DNA of 13,907 bases from an uncultured Lachnospiraceae bacterium (GCA_910579865.1 CAJTXA010000044.1:1-13907); one strand, 5' to 3'; shown: positions 1-6,880, counted from the first letter of the stretch. Numbers and translations: made by a program. Notes: generated by a model from the sequence alone, not told the origin.

Positions 1-36
1 CAAAAGGAGGATGAGGAACTCAAAAAAGCAGCATAA
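1..36 (+). CDS. C-terminal tail of an unidentified protein (partial)
   Basis: The first reading frame is open from the left edge and ends with TAA at 34-36, giving the charged tail QKEDEELKKAA. Only eleven residues are visible, so no family can be named. It is the only sign of a plus-strand gene to the left and is followed by a hairpin at 95-111, as seen beyond some transposon genes. It could also be a chance open frame. Confidence 0.35.
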   Translation, partial: QKEDEELKKAA

Positions 37-301
37 TCTTTCGACTTTTTTTGTCCAAAGTATTGACATAGATCCATATAGCCTCAGAGCAAACCACCCG
101 TTTGACGGGTGATTATGACTTGAAAACGTTTCAAAAATAATAGGATTTAGTCGAGATACTAGAAAGAAAAGATACCTAGTAAAGAGAAGAAAAGGCAGCG
201 ACGGACAATAGAACCAACTTCGTTTTGAGCCCGTTGTATAAGGGGACCACCATTTTATAGTATCCTCTTCTTCAAATAAACAAAAACTTTCTGTTTTACT
301 C
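37..301. other. Stretch without a recognised gene, with one hairpin
   Basis: I see no convincing gene here. A perfect 7-bp hairpin lies at 95-111. On the minus strand, 176-253 is open for 25 codons from an ATG (starting MVVPLYNG), with a GAGG about ten bases upstream, but I recognise no family and do not call it. An ACTAG/CTAGT inverted pair sits around 158-180. The stretch may be the trailing end of the element whose gene ends at 36. Confidence 0.4.
95..111. repeat. Perfect 7-bp inverted repeat with 3-base loop
   Basis: CACCCGT and ACGGGTG flank the loop TTG. Compact hairpins like this are the usual sub-terminal structures of IS200/IS605-family (TnpA/TnpB) elements, but no transposase of that family is visible, so the assignment is only a suggestion. 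No T-run follows, which argues against an intrinsic terminator. Confidence 0.6.
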
Positions 302-330
302 TTGTGTTCTGCTGTCAGATATGTTATATT
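302..330 (+). promoter_or_regulatory. Promoter of the putative antisense RNA
   Basis: TTGTGT at 302-307 and TATATT at 325-330 are separated by 17 bases, and a TG one base before the -10 box makes it an extended -10. A start near 337 would give an RNA running into the 3' end of the minus-strand toxin gene. Called from sequence pattern only. Confidence 0.55.
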
Positions 331-336
331 GAGAAT

Positions 337-445
337 ACAAAAGGGAAAGCCATAGAAGCGGCTACCCCTCCGACAGAAACAAACCTCACCTTATTACAAG
401 GTCAGCCGTCAACTATTGGCAGGGCAGTAGTGGCGGCTATTTTTT
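337..445 (+). ncRNA. Putative antitoxin antisense RNA of a type I toxin-antitoxin locus
   Basis: A transcript from the 302-330 promoter would be about 110 nt long. It would end at a hairpin with stems AGCCG (404-408) and CGGCT (434-438), an inner ACTA/TAGT pair, and six T's at 440-445. An inner hairpin, ACCTT/AAGGT, sits at 388-402. It is antisense to the 3' untranslated region and last codons of the toxin gene at 409-525. This convergent, 3'-overlapping plan is that of TxpA/RatA and Fst-type loci. The RNA itself is inferred. Confidence 0.55.
404..445 (+). terminator. Intrinsic terminator of the antisense RNA
   Basis: AGCCG/CGGCT stem with an inner ACTA/TAGT stem, followed by ATTTTTT. It lies inside the 3' end of the toxin gene on the other strand, so the toxin's last codons double as terminator sequence. 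Confidence 0.6.
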
Positions 446-525
446 CCCTTAAAAATCTGACAACACAGACTAATTAAGGCAACAACGAACGTACAGAATA
501 AAAACAAATCCTGATATGTAACCAT
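409..525 (-). CDS. Holin-like small membrane toxin (type I TA)
   Basis: This 38-residue peptide opens MVTYQDLFLFCTFVVALI, then SLCCQIFKGKNSRH and a short tail. It has one hydrophobic helix (about residues 6-22) followed by a basic KGK segment, the layout of the putative holin-like toxins (Hol_Tox family) of Firmicutes, which disrupt the membrane when over-produced. The start is fixed by a strong AGGAGGG site eight bases before the ATG. The tail after KGK is longer than I would expect for the family and coincides with the terminator of the opposing RNA. Expression is probably held down by that RNA and perhaps by a hairpin in the leader. It could be a decayed copy, but the signals needed for expression are all present. 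Confidence 0.7.
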   Translation of the reverse strand: MVTYQDLFLFCTFVVALISLCCQIFKGKNSRHYCPANS

Positions 526-533
526 TGTATATC

Positions 534-572
534 GCCCTCCTTTCTTTCATCTAGAGGGCTGTAATACCCTCC
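534..572 (-). promoter_or_regulatory. Toxin mRNA leader hairpin next to the ribosome site
   Basis: Read on the minus strand, GGAGGG (572-567) can pair with CCCTCT (558-553). The same CCCTC could instead pair with the toxin Shine-Dalgarno GGAGGG (540-535). The leader therefore has two mutually exclusive folds, one of which hides the ribosome site. Such occlusion is known for type I toxin mRNAs; here it is inferred from base pairing. Confidence 0.45.
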
Positions 573-577
573 GCAAA

Positions 578-605
578 AAACTATTCTCACACCATTTTCA
601 ATCAA
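578..605 (-). promoter_or_regulatory. Weak candidate promoter for the toxin gene
   Basis: TTGATT (605-600) and TAGTTT (583-578) with a 16-base spacer would place the start near 571, exactly at the leader hairpin. The -10 box is poor, so this is tentative. Confidence 0.3.
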
Positions 606-654
606 ATTTACCCCTTTTCATGCCTGTACTATGGTTATTTTCGACTAGTTTCGT

Positions 655-853
655 TTAAGCCTTTCCCCCATCTGCTGCCAATTTCCTCATTCTGGACTTA
701 TACCGCCCTTGTGAAAAAGTTACAGTCGCCCTTTCTTGGTTCTTCAAAAATTCAATCACAAACACCAAGCATAAAAGCAAGCTTTCTGTCTGATACTGCA
801 ATTCGTTTTTGTAATACATTCATATCAAAAATTTTAATTCCTGTTTCGTTCAT
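655..853 (-). pseudogene. Small hypothetical protein gene, probably frameshifted
   Basis: Two overlapping minus-strand frames make sense as one gene. Frame one (853-752, 33 aa, beginning MNETGIKIFDMNVLQKRIAV) has a good GGAGG site eleven bases before its ATG but stops early. Frame two (819-655, 54 aa) has no ribosome site of its own but reads like protein: residues 11-25 hydrophobic (LLLCLVFVIEFL), ending in a basic tail with RMRKLAADGGKA. Removing one base in the five-A run at 806-810 joins them into one frame of about 65 residues. I recognise no family with certainty; small proteins like this are common in clostridial conjugative elements. The alternatives are a second, independently started ORF or a programmed +1 shift, which the sequence does not favour. 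Confidence 0.5.
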
Positions 854-901
854 ATTATCCTATTCCTCCAATTTTGCTAAATTGTTGTAGAATATTATTT
901 T

Positions 902-1279
902 TTAACTGTCATACAAGTCAATAATGCTGCAGTTATAACACTTTCTTCCGTCCTCTATAAAAATATAGGTAAAATCCATACACCATTTTTCATTTGGTTT
1001 TTCCGCATGAAATTCCCTATTTAATTGATTCTCAAATTTTTTATAGCAGTCCCCCTTTTTATATGCTGGCTTTTTGGGTGTCACCTTGGATCGGATGCCC
1101 AATTCCTGCATGTATTTCAATATCGTTGTATGACTCAAGCTTATTTTTTCCTCCAGCAAATTCATCATCTGGTAGCCTGGATTTCCAGAGTATTTATGAT
1201 ATATTTGGAAAATCTTATCTTTTAACTGCTCTTTTTGCTTTCTATACTTAAGTCTGTCAATAAACTGGTACTAGTCGAA
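902..1279 (-). pseudogene. IS3-family transposase OrfB, N-terminal remnant
   Basis: The frame opens just after an in-frame TAG at the orfA junction and runs FIDRLKYRK, then GNPGYQMMNLLEEKISLS (the HTH_21 region), LGIRSKVTPKKPAYKK, and EKPNEKWCMDFTYIF, which is the start of the integrase (rve) core with the first catalytic aspartate (the D of WCMDFTY). It ends at DLYDS, where family members continue through the second aspartate and the glutamate. About half to two thirds of OrfB is missing, so it is inactive. The longest internal ORF with an ATG is 902-1168. The break at about 905 is a recombination boundary: the sequence left of it belongs to a different unit. Confidence 0.8.
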
Positions 1280-1284
1280 TCGAT

Positions 1285-1451
1285 TTCCTTTGCGAAAAAT
1301 GTGATGGCTTTTTTTAAGAATGCAATTTCCTTTCTCTGTTCCTCCAGTTCTCTGCGCAGTCTTTGGTTTTCCTCATAAAGATTTTTCGCATTATTTAAGT
1401 TTATATGATTTTCTTTCTGAATTCTGGTTCATAGACCTTTGTCTTTGACAT
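1285..1451 (-). pseudogene. IS3-family transposase OrfA, internally deleted
   Basis: The start MSKTKVYEPEFRKK is typical of IS150-group OrfA, but a TAA follows after residue 16. The C-terminal leucine-zipper-like segment resumes around 1379 as KNLYEENQRLRRELEEQ and continues to FFAKEID. The helix-turn-helix between them is lost. A normal OrfA is about 90-100 residues. With no DNA-binding domain the product would not work. Confidence 0.75.
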
Positions 1452-1566
1452 GTGTAACACCTTCCTTTATATTTCTTGAAGTATACCATTTATTTCCTGT
1501 TTCGTGTTACAACTTTATTATATCATTTTTATATCATTTCACCCCTGCTGCGCAACATGAGAGCAT

Positions 1567-1616
1567 AAAAAAAGCGGCGTTCCTGTTCTCCCAGTATTGG
1601 GATAGAGAAACGCTGC
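1567..1616 (-). terminator. Terminator of the ABC transporter operon
   Basis: On the minus strand a stem GCAGCGTT/AACGCCGC (one G-T pair; 1609-1616 with 1574-1581) encloses an inner TTCTC-CCA/TGGG stem and runs straight into seven T's (1573-1567). It lies about 130 bases past the permease stop. A 62-codon minus-strand frame (1529-1717) crosses it and is rejected as a gene for that reason. Confidence 0.75.
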
Positions 1617-1744
1617 GTCTGTGTCTTTTCATTTATTTTTTTCAATTCTATGTACTGGTGGCTGGGCTTGCAGGGTTCTAGGTGGCATATCAAGGCTTTT
1701 TTGAAATAATCAACCATTTTTAAATAATATGCATTCTCCTCATT

Positions 1745-4288
1745 TTACTCTTCACTATTTTTTAACCTCTCAACAATACTCTTTTTATTTATGCTCTTAT
1801 ATGCCAATAATGGAGTTAGAATACAAACAGCAAATAATAACGTGAAAAGTAAAGCTAAAATACCTGTCGGAAATTTGAATTCCAGATAATACATTTGTGA
1901 TTTTACAGCCTGCATTAGCAAATAAATTAGTCCCATTCCTATCGTACTTAATGACACAAATGTTATAATCGCATAATATACACCTTCAAGACTCAACAAC
2001 CGAATCATCTGCTGTTTCGACATCCCTATACTTGACAACACTGCCAGTTCTTTTTGTCTTGCATATATGCTAGTGCATAGCAAATTAATAAAATTCATCA
2101 ATCCAACAACTAATAAAATTCCAGAAAATATCGCACCAATAACGACTATAGCTTGTGCTACCGGCTGAAATGTCGGAAGCAAATCACTTCTATTAATAAT
2201 CTGTACTTTATTTTCGTCTATAATTTGCCGAATTTCTTCTTTTAAATAAGGTTCCAAATCCTTATCTACATTCATTTGTATATAGTAAATACATGGTTCT
2301 TCGATTAATTTCTTTATACCAGCTTTGCTCATAAACACCCTGATTTTTTCCTGTCTGGTATAGTTTGTATTTGTAATTGCTCCAAGCTCTCTTATATCCT
2401 GCTTTGAATCAGACTGTATCATTCCAGCAATCGTGTATGTCTGAATCGTACTTTCACTACTGTATATTTGTATTACATTTCCTGTCAAATCAGGATAACT
2501 TCCGTTATCAACAGCACTAATATATACTGCATTGCCTTTCATAAACTCATTGATGTCATCCACTGAATATACCGTTCCGTTTGCCAACGCATATTGTTGA
2601 ATAACTTCATCAGAAATTCCCAATGCAGTTCCAAACAAATCTTCTGCATTTAAAGAATACTCCTGCAGTTTATCAGAATATTTTATAGTTACAGGCTGGA
2701 CATATGTTTTTTCGATACTGGTTATTCCCTGCATCTGCGCTAAATGATAATACATATCTTCTGTCAAGTATTGGATTCCCTGTTCTCTAGCTAGTAAAGA
2801 ATCTGTCACATTGCTATCCTTAATACTAAAATCATCAGGTGCTTCTGTATCTAAATATAAATCCCAATTGGGTGAAGAAAACATCGTATAGGATAACAAA
2901 AATACAAAAAATCCCAAAAATAACGTTGTAACTACCACCAAAAACTTTTTTCTTTCAATTATAATATTATGCCATGCCATTTTGTATAGTTTTCCATTAC
3001 ATCTATGTTGTTCTTTTTGTTTTCCCCTATTTGTATCCATCTCACTATTGAAGTGTATCGCTTCAACAGGTGAAATTCGGGTTAAAAATCTAATAGATTT
3101 CCTAAAACTAATCCATATAGTAAAGTAGCAAAAGACACTTGTCAGGCAGAAAAGCCAACCGCTGTGCCACATTTTCATAGGCATAATATCAGCATACCCA
3201 CCACTTCCAACCGCTGTTCTAAGTATAAATGGAACGAACTTTGCCGTCACAAATGCACCAATCAATAAACCAACAGGCAATCCATGCAGTACAAAATAAT
3301 TTGTTTCATAATTCGCAATATATTTTAGTTGTTTATTATCTGTGCCTATCGTTTTAATATTTCCCCAAAAATGAACATCATTTACAAATGAAATGTTCAT
3401 AATATTATAGATACACAGATAACTGCACAGACTAATTACCAAGCAAATCAATACTGCCAGAAAGAAGCCTACATACTGACCTGTTCCACCTTCAGCATCA
3501 ACAAGCATAACTTGACCTTTATCCTGCAAACCTAATTCTGATATGATGATTTCATCAATACCTTTTGCCTCCTTTATTTGAAATGTATAATAGATATGGT
3601 TTTCAGATACCAATTTAATCGCCAATTGTTCTGATACAATACAATTACAGGTAGGGTACATTGTATAATTTTCTGCTTCCAGACTTGCTGCCAAAACATT
3701 CCCGCTTATACTTTTAATGTTTCTAAGGCCAGATTTCACAAAATCTTTATATGTGCCAACTACTGTAAATTCTTCCTGTATACTTCTATCATGAGTTTTA
3801 ACATTTAATGTCAGCTTATCACCTATTTTTATTCCATCTAATCGAAATGTTTCTATTGTTGTTTCGGATAACAATATTTCGTTTTCCTGACTCGGAAATA
3901 CACCTGTAAAATTAGTTATCGTTGGCAATATGTTGTTATTCCACTCTTTTATATCATAAGCTGTCAATGATATACGTTCTTGTTCCCTGCCACTTTCAAT
4001 TGTTCCTACAAAATATTGTTTCCCTATATTTTCAATTTCTTTTATTTCCTGCAAGCATCTGCCTTTATCTCTAGAAATATCCCATACAAATCCCTGCGCA
4101 TTTGTACCTTTCAACCTTGTATTCATCTCTGAAAAATTTTTGACATAGCTCGTTCCAACTCCCAAAACAATAATCAACATGATGGAAACAGCGATGGTAG
4201 ATATAATCAATGCGATATTTCTTATCTTATTATTTTCAATATTCGCTTTAACTATTTTTTTTAGTGCTTCCTTACTTGCTTTTTTCAA
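1745..4288 (-). CDS. FtsX/MacB-type ABC transporter permease
   Basis: Large FtsX-family permease, 847 residues from the TTG at 4288. This start has AAGGAGG six bases upstream and lies one base past the ATPase stop. An ATG at 4321 would add 11 residues, overlap the ATPase gene and lack a good ribosome site. Layout: TM1 (about 25-47), a long outside domain (about 50-265), four helices (about 275-300, 340-360, 377-397, 450-470), a second outside domain (about 475-720), then three helices (about 725-755, 770-795, 805-830). Two FtsX repeats each with a large exterior domain match permeases that expel or sense peptides and lipoproteins. It surely pairs with the ATPase just upstream. BceB-type permeases have ten helices and one large loop, so this is a different subgroup. 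Substrate unknown; cationic peptides or cell-wall antibiotics are the likely class from context. Confidence 0.9.
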   Translation of the reverse strand: MKKASKEALKKIVKANIENNKIRNIALIISTIAVSIMLIIVLGVGTSYVKNFSEMNTRLKGTNAQGFVWDISRDKGRCLQEIKEIENIGKQYFVGTIESGREQERISLTAYDIKEWNNNILPTITNFTGVFPSQENEILLSETTIETFRLDGIKIGDKLTLNVKTHDRSIQEEFTVVGTYKDFVKSGLRNIKSISGNVLAASLEAENYTMYPTCNCIVSEQLAIKLVSENHIYYTFQIKEAKGIDEIIISELGLQDKGQVMLVDAEGGTGQYVGFFLAVLICLVISLCSYLCIYNIMNISFVNDVHFWGNIKTIGTDNKQLKYIANYETNYFVLHGLPVGLLIGAFVTAKFVPFILRTAVGSGGYADIMPMKMWHSGWLFCLTSVFCYFTIWISFRKSIRFLTRISPVEAIHFNSEMDTNRGKQKEQHRCNGKLYKMAWHNIIIERKKFLVVVTTLFLGFFVFLLSYTMFSSPNWDLYLDTEAPDDFSIKDSNVTDSLLAREQGIQYLTEDMYYHLAQMQGITSIEKTYVQPVTIKYSDKLQEYSLNAEDLFGTALGISDEVIQQYALANGTVYSVDDINEFMKGNAVYISAVDNGSYPDLTGNVIQIYSSESTIQTYTIAGMIQSDSKQDIRELGAITNTNYTRQEKIRVFMSKAGIKKLIEEPCIYYIQMNVDKDLEPYLKEEIRQIIDENKVQIINRSDLLPTFQPVAQAIVVIGAIFSGILLVVGLMNFINLLCTSIYARQKELAVLSSIGMSKQQMIRLLSLEGVYYAIITFVSLSTIGMGLIYLLMQAVKSQMYYLEFKFPTGILALLFTLLFAVCILTPLLAYKSINKKSIVERLKNSEE

Positions 4289-4289
4289 A

Positions 4290-4961
4290 CTATCCCTCCT
4301 TAACAATCTGTCCATCTTCAATCCGATACATCTTATCTGTGTTCATAGCCAATTCCTGATCGTGTGTTATCATAACTATCGTTTGTTCATATTCTTTGCT
4401 TGCCCTTTTCAATAGACCAAACACATCCCATCGGTTCTTGCTGTCTAAACTTCCTGTTGGTTCGTCCGCCAAAATAATTGCTGGTCTGATTGCTAATGCT
4501 CTTGCAATTGCCACACGTTGTTTCTGTCCACCTGAAAGTTTTTTCGGTGATTTTTCCAAGTGTTCCTCCATATGTAACATTCGGCATATATCTTTTACAT
4601 ATTTATCATCTACTCTGCTGTCATCTAACTGTATTGGTAAAACGATATTATCGTAAACGCACAAATTAGATACCAAATTATAATCCTGAAAAATAAATCC
4701 TATATTTCTGCGTCGAAAAATCACTAATTCCTGCTCCCTTAAATCTGTCAGTTGAATCCCCCTCACATATACCTCTCCCGATGAAGGATTATCTAATCCT
4801 CCCAAAATATGAAGCAATGTTGACTTTCCACTGCCAGAAGCTCCTATAATGGAAACAAATTCCCCTTTATCAACATTCATACTTACTCCATTCAAAGCTT
4901 TTGTGACATTTGGTTCTTCTCCATAATATTTTTTAATATTTATAGTTCTTAATATTTCCAT
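4290..4961 (-). CDS. ABC transporter ATP-binding protein (LolD/MacB type)
   Basis: Energising subunit for the permease downstream, 223 residues, a normal LolD/MacB length. Visible motifs: Walker A GASGSGKST (40-48), Q-loop Q92 in FIFQDYNL, signature LSGGQ (142-146), Walker B IILADEP (162-168), and switch H200. Every catalytic residue is present. The start chosen is the ATG at 4961, five bases after an AGGAGGA site; an in-frame ATG at 4991 adds ten residues with no ribosome site. The TAG stop is one base from the permease TTG, and the ATPase's last codons supply the permease's ribosome site, so the two are translationally coupled. The promoter region at 5003-5069 carries the putative regulator site. 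Confidence 0.95.
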   Translation of the reverse strand: MEILRTINIKKYYGEEPNVTKALNGVSMNVDKGEFVSIIGASGSGKSTLLHILGGLDNPSSGEVYVRGIQLTDLREQELVIFRRRNIGFIFQDYNLVSNLCVYDNIVLPIQLDDSRVDDKYVKDICRMLHMEEHLEKSPKKLSGGQKQRVAIARALAIRPAIILADEPTGSLDSKNRWDVFGLLKRASKEYEQTIVMITHDQELAMNTDKMYRIEDGQIVKEG

Positions 4962-5002
4962 TATGTCCTCCTCGTATAACTTCATCAGCAACTTTATATG
5001 CT

Positions 5003-5030
5003 ATTATAAACTACACATGTTTCATTCTAC
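5003..5030 (-). promoter_or_regulatory. Promoter of the ABC transporter genes
   Basis: A consensus TATAAT lies at 5008-5003, about 40 bases before the ATPase ATG. At 16-17 base spacing the -35 is poor (GTAGAA). A perfect -10 with a weak -35 is what activator-dependent promoters look like, and a candidate activator site lies just upstream at 5050-5069. Confidence 0.55.
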
Positions 5031-5049
5031 TCTCAAAAATCAAACTTTT

Positions 5050-5069
5050 TTATCACAATTTTGTAACAT
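5050..5069 (-). promoter_or_regulatory. Putative response-regulator operator, copy 1
   Basis: The plus-strand motif TTATCACAATTTTGTAACAT matches TTATCAATTATGTAACAT at 6926-6943 upstream of the regulator gene, apart from a two-base CA gap and one substitution. Its near edge is 41 bases above the -10 box here and 39 there. It contains an imperfect TTACAA/TTGTGA dyad. OmpR-family activators bind such repeats upstream of the -35 region. Binding is inferred. Confidence 0.55.
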
Positions 5070-5103
5070 TTATAAAAATTGAATAGAGAAACGACATAAT
5101 AAA

Positions 5104-5125
5104 AAGACTGTCAACTGCCAGTCTT
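5104..5125 (-). terminator. Terminator of the regulator-kinase operon
   Basis: Stem AAGACTG (5125-5119) with CAGTCTT (5110-5104), an eight-base loop, then a T-run into TTTATT. The first base pairs lie in the kinase TAA stop codon (5124-5126), so termination immediately follows the gene and separates it from the transporter transcription unit. Confidence 0.8.
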
Positions 5126-6176
5126 ATCCGTTATCCTCTCTTTCTTTTTCTCTTCTAGGCAAATATATATAGAATGTTGTTCCTTGATGTAATATTGACT
5201 TTACTCTGATATATCCATGCTCTTTTTCAATTATTTCTTTACTTAAACTCAATCCCAAACCTACTCCTTCAATTTGTTTTGATTTTTCCTCTCTATAAAA
5301 TCGTTTAAAAATAAGTGGTATCTTATCTTCCTCAATTCCACTTCCATCATCTGTAATACTGATAATTTCAAAATTATCACTTGTAACAATTTCAATTTTA
5401 ATGTTTCCATCCTGTTCTGTATACTTGACTGCATTATCAATTATATTAAAAACTGCCTCTATAGTCCATTTATAATCTACAAAAACTTCATGTTCTCCTT
5501 TATAGTCTGCATGAACATAAATATTCTTCTTTTCTGCATTATACAAAACACCCACATAGGATTCCGCTAATATATCTTTGACATTACATATTTGTGGTTG
5601 CAAATTCACTATATTTGTTTCTAGCCTGGATATTTTAATGAGAGAATGCATCAGAAAATCCAATTTATCTACCTGTGCTGTTATAATAAATATATATCCG
5701 AGTACCTTCTTTATATCGAAACTTTCTTTATCACATTTTAATATCATTTGTCCATATGTTTTTGCCGTAGTAATTGGAGTTTTTACCTGATGTGATATAT
5801 CTGATATTAGCTGATGAATCACTCCTAATTCTTTTTTCTGGTTCTCCATATATACTTTTTTACTTTCCTGAATTTGTAATAAATTAGCATACAACTTTGA
5901 ATAAATTGTATCCTGCAAACTTTTTTTGACATCTAATTTTAAATCACGCTGAACCAGTCTCATTGTTTCTTCTATATCATTCACAAATTCGTAAAAAAAT
6001 TTCATACCTCTATAAATCAGATATATTTGTTGTATCAACACCAAAAGGCATATCGCTACTCCCAGATAGTCATTGTGTTTATCCATGAATAAATACACTA
6101 ATATGACAATGCATGTAAATTCTATTACAATTGGTGTTTTTATAAAACGGAATTCTTTTATATTATAATTCTTCAT
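5124..6176 (-). CDS. Sensor histidine kinase, short two-helix type
   Basis: Membrane histidine kinase of 350 residues. Two helices (about 14-30 and 37-55) are joined by only a few outside residues, so there is no extracellular sensor domain, as in BceS-type intramembrane-sensing kinases that read the state of a partner ABC transporter. A charged helical linker (about 60-115) leads to the H-box SDISHQVKTP with H129, N-box FNIIDNAVKY (N244/N248), D-box ITDDGSG (276-280), F-box FKRFYREE, and G-box GVGLGLS (304-310). All are intact. The ATG lies inside the end of the regulator gene (14-base overlap), so the pair is co-translated. Likely signal: an antimicrobial peptide or envelope stress acting through the permease; the sequence does not say which. 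Confidence 0.93.
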   Translation of the reverse strand: MKNYNIKEFRFIKTPIVIEFTCIVILVYLFMDKHNDYLGVAICLLVLIQQIYLIYRGMKFFYEFVNDIEETMRLVQRDLKLDVKKSLQDTIYSKLYANLLQIQESKKVYMENQKKELGVIHQLISDISHQVKTPITTAKTYGQMILKCDKESFDIKKVLGYIFIITAQVDKLDFLMHSLIKISRLETNIVNLQPQICNVKDILAESYVGVLYNAEKKNIYVHADYKGEHEVFVDYKWTIEAVFNIIDNAVKYTEQDGNIKIEIVTSDNFEIISITDDGSGIEEDKIPLIFKRFYREEKSKQIEGVGLGLSLSKEIIEKEHGYIRVKSILHQGTTFYIYLPRREKEREDNG

Positions 6177-6849
6177 CCAGATTATCCCCCCACATATAAC
6201 CTATTCCAAATACTGTTTTTAATAACTTTCGTTCTGGTTCCTCTATTTTTCCACGAATTCTACTAATGTTTACAGCTAAAGTATGTTCGTCCACCCAGTT
6301 TCCACTATTATCCCACAATTTCTGTATCAGATTTTCCTTTACAAGCACATGACCTCTATTAAGAATCAACAATTCCAATATTTTATACTCCGTAGGTGTA
6401 AAATTGATTATTTCATTATTTTGTACAGCCTTCTTTTTATCAAAATCCACGCTCAGTTTATTAATAATATATTGATTCGCATTTTGAGTTTTACAACGCT
6501 TTAAAATTGCTGCAATCTTCTTTTGTAATACAGTAATATTAAATGGTTTTGTAATATAATCTTCTGCCCCCATATCAAACCCAGTAACAATATCCTGCTC
6601 TTCATCCCTCACTGTCAGAAAAACAATTGGTACATCACGTATATTTTTTATTTTCTTACAAATCTGAAATCCATCCATGTCGGGCAAATTTACATCCAAA
6701 ACAGCTAAATCTATGCACGCTTCACTTACAATCTTAATAGCTGCTTTCCCTGTCTGTGCACCCATAACCTTATATCCAAATTCTTTCAAACATTCTTGCA
6801 TTCCAAGATTTAAAACTCTGTCATCTTCTATAATTAATATAGTATACAT
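6163..6849 (-). CDS. OmpR/PhoB-family response regulator
   Basis: Two-domain regulator of 228 residues. Receiver: acidic pair D9/D10, phosphate acceptor D52 in AVLDVNLPDMDG, T79 and K101 in the expected places. C-terminal winged helix (about 128-222) has the typical NFTPTEYKILELL and VNISRIRGKIE segments and the wing FGIGYMW. Full family length, nothing missing. The ATG is preceded at eight bases by AGGAG. It is first in a two-gene unit with the kinase and has its own good promoter plus a copy of the putative operator, suggesting autoregulation. Its likely second target is the transporter promoter near 5003-5069. Confidence 0.95.
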   Translation of the reverse strand: MYTILIIEDDRVLNLGMQECLKEFGYKVMGAQTGKAAIKIVSEACIDLAVLDVNLPDMDGFQICKKIKNIRDVPIVFLTVRDEEQDIVTGFDMGAEDYITKPFNITVLQKKIAAILKRCKTQNANQYIINKLSVDFDKKKAVQNNEIINFTPTEYKILELLILNRGHVLVKENLIQKLWDNSGNWVDEHTLAVNISRIRGKIEEPERKLLKTVFGIGYMWGDNLDEEL

Positions 6850-6880
6850 TACTTTAACTCCTATTTCTTATGATAACTTC

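Larger units (their letters stand above)
902..1515 (-). mobile_element. Degraded IS3-family (IS150-like) insertion sequence
   Basis: Remains of both transposase genes lie on the minus strand. orfA begins at 1451 (MSKTKVYEPEFRKKII) and stops after 16 codons at 1401. Its 3' part reappears in another frame with the coiled-coil segment ENQRLRRELEEQRKEIAFLKK, so the helix-turn-helix middle is deleted. orfB follows as YQFIDRLKYRK and on to the start of the catalytic core, cut at about 905. An A-rich slippery run near the orfA/orfB boundary matches the frameshift site used by this family. The end beyond orfA (around 1504-1511) carries GTGTTACA, inverted relative to TGTAACAC at 1453-1460. The copy cannot move itself. 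Confidence 0.8.

Noticed and set aside
176..253. 25-codon minus-strand ORF beginning MVVPLYNGLKTK
   Set aside because: Too short, weak ribosome site, no family; hydrophobic end alone is not enough to call a second toxin.
640..1279. 10-base inverted pair TTCGACTAGT (640-649) and ACTAGTCGAA (1270-1279)
   Set aside because: The right copy is internal to the IS coding region and the sequence contains the palindrome ACTAGT, which inflates chance matching.
838..1505. 12-base direct repeat TTCCTGTTTCGT at 838-849 and 1494-1505, considered as IS ends
   Set aside because: IS3 ends should be inverted, not direct, and the left copy is inside the small gene's coding sequence; likely chance.
994..1681. 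Plus-strand ORFs of 66-85 codons
   Set aside because: They are antisense shadows of the IS3 remnant and terminator region, low in complexity and without ribosome sites.
1529..1717. 62-codon minus-strand ORF beginning MVDYFKKALICHLE
   Set aside because: It runs through the intrinsic terminator at 1567-1616, has no ribosome site, and matches no family I recognise.
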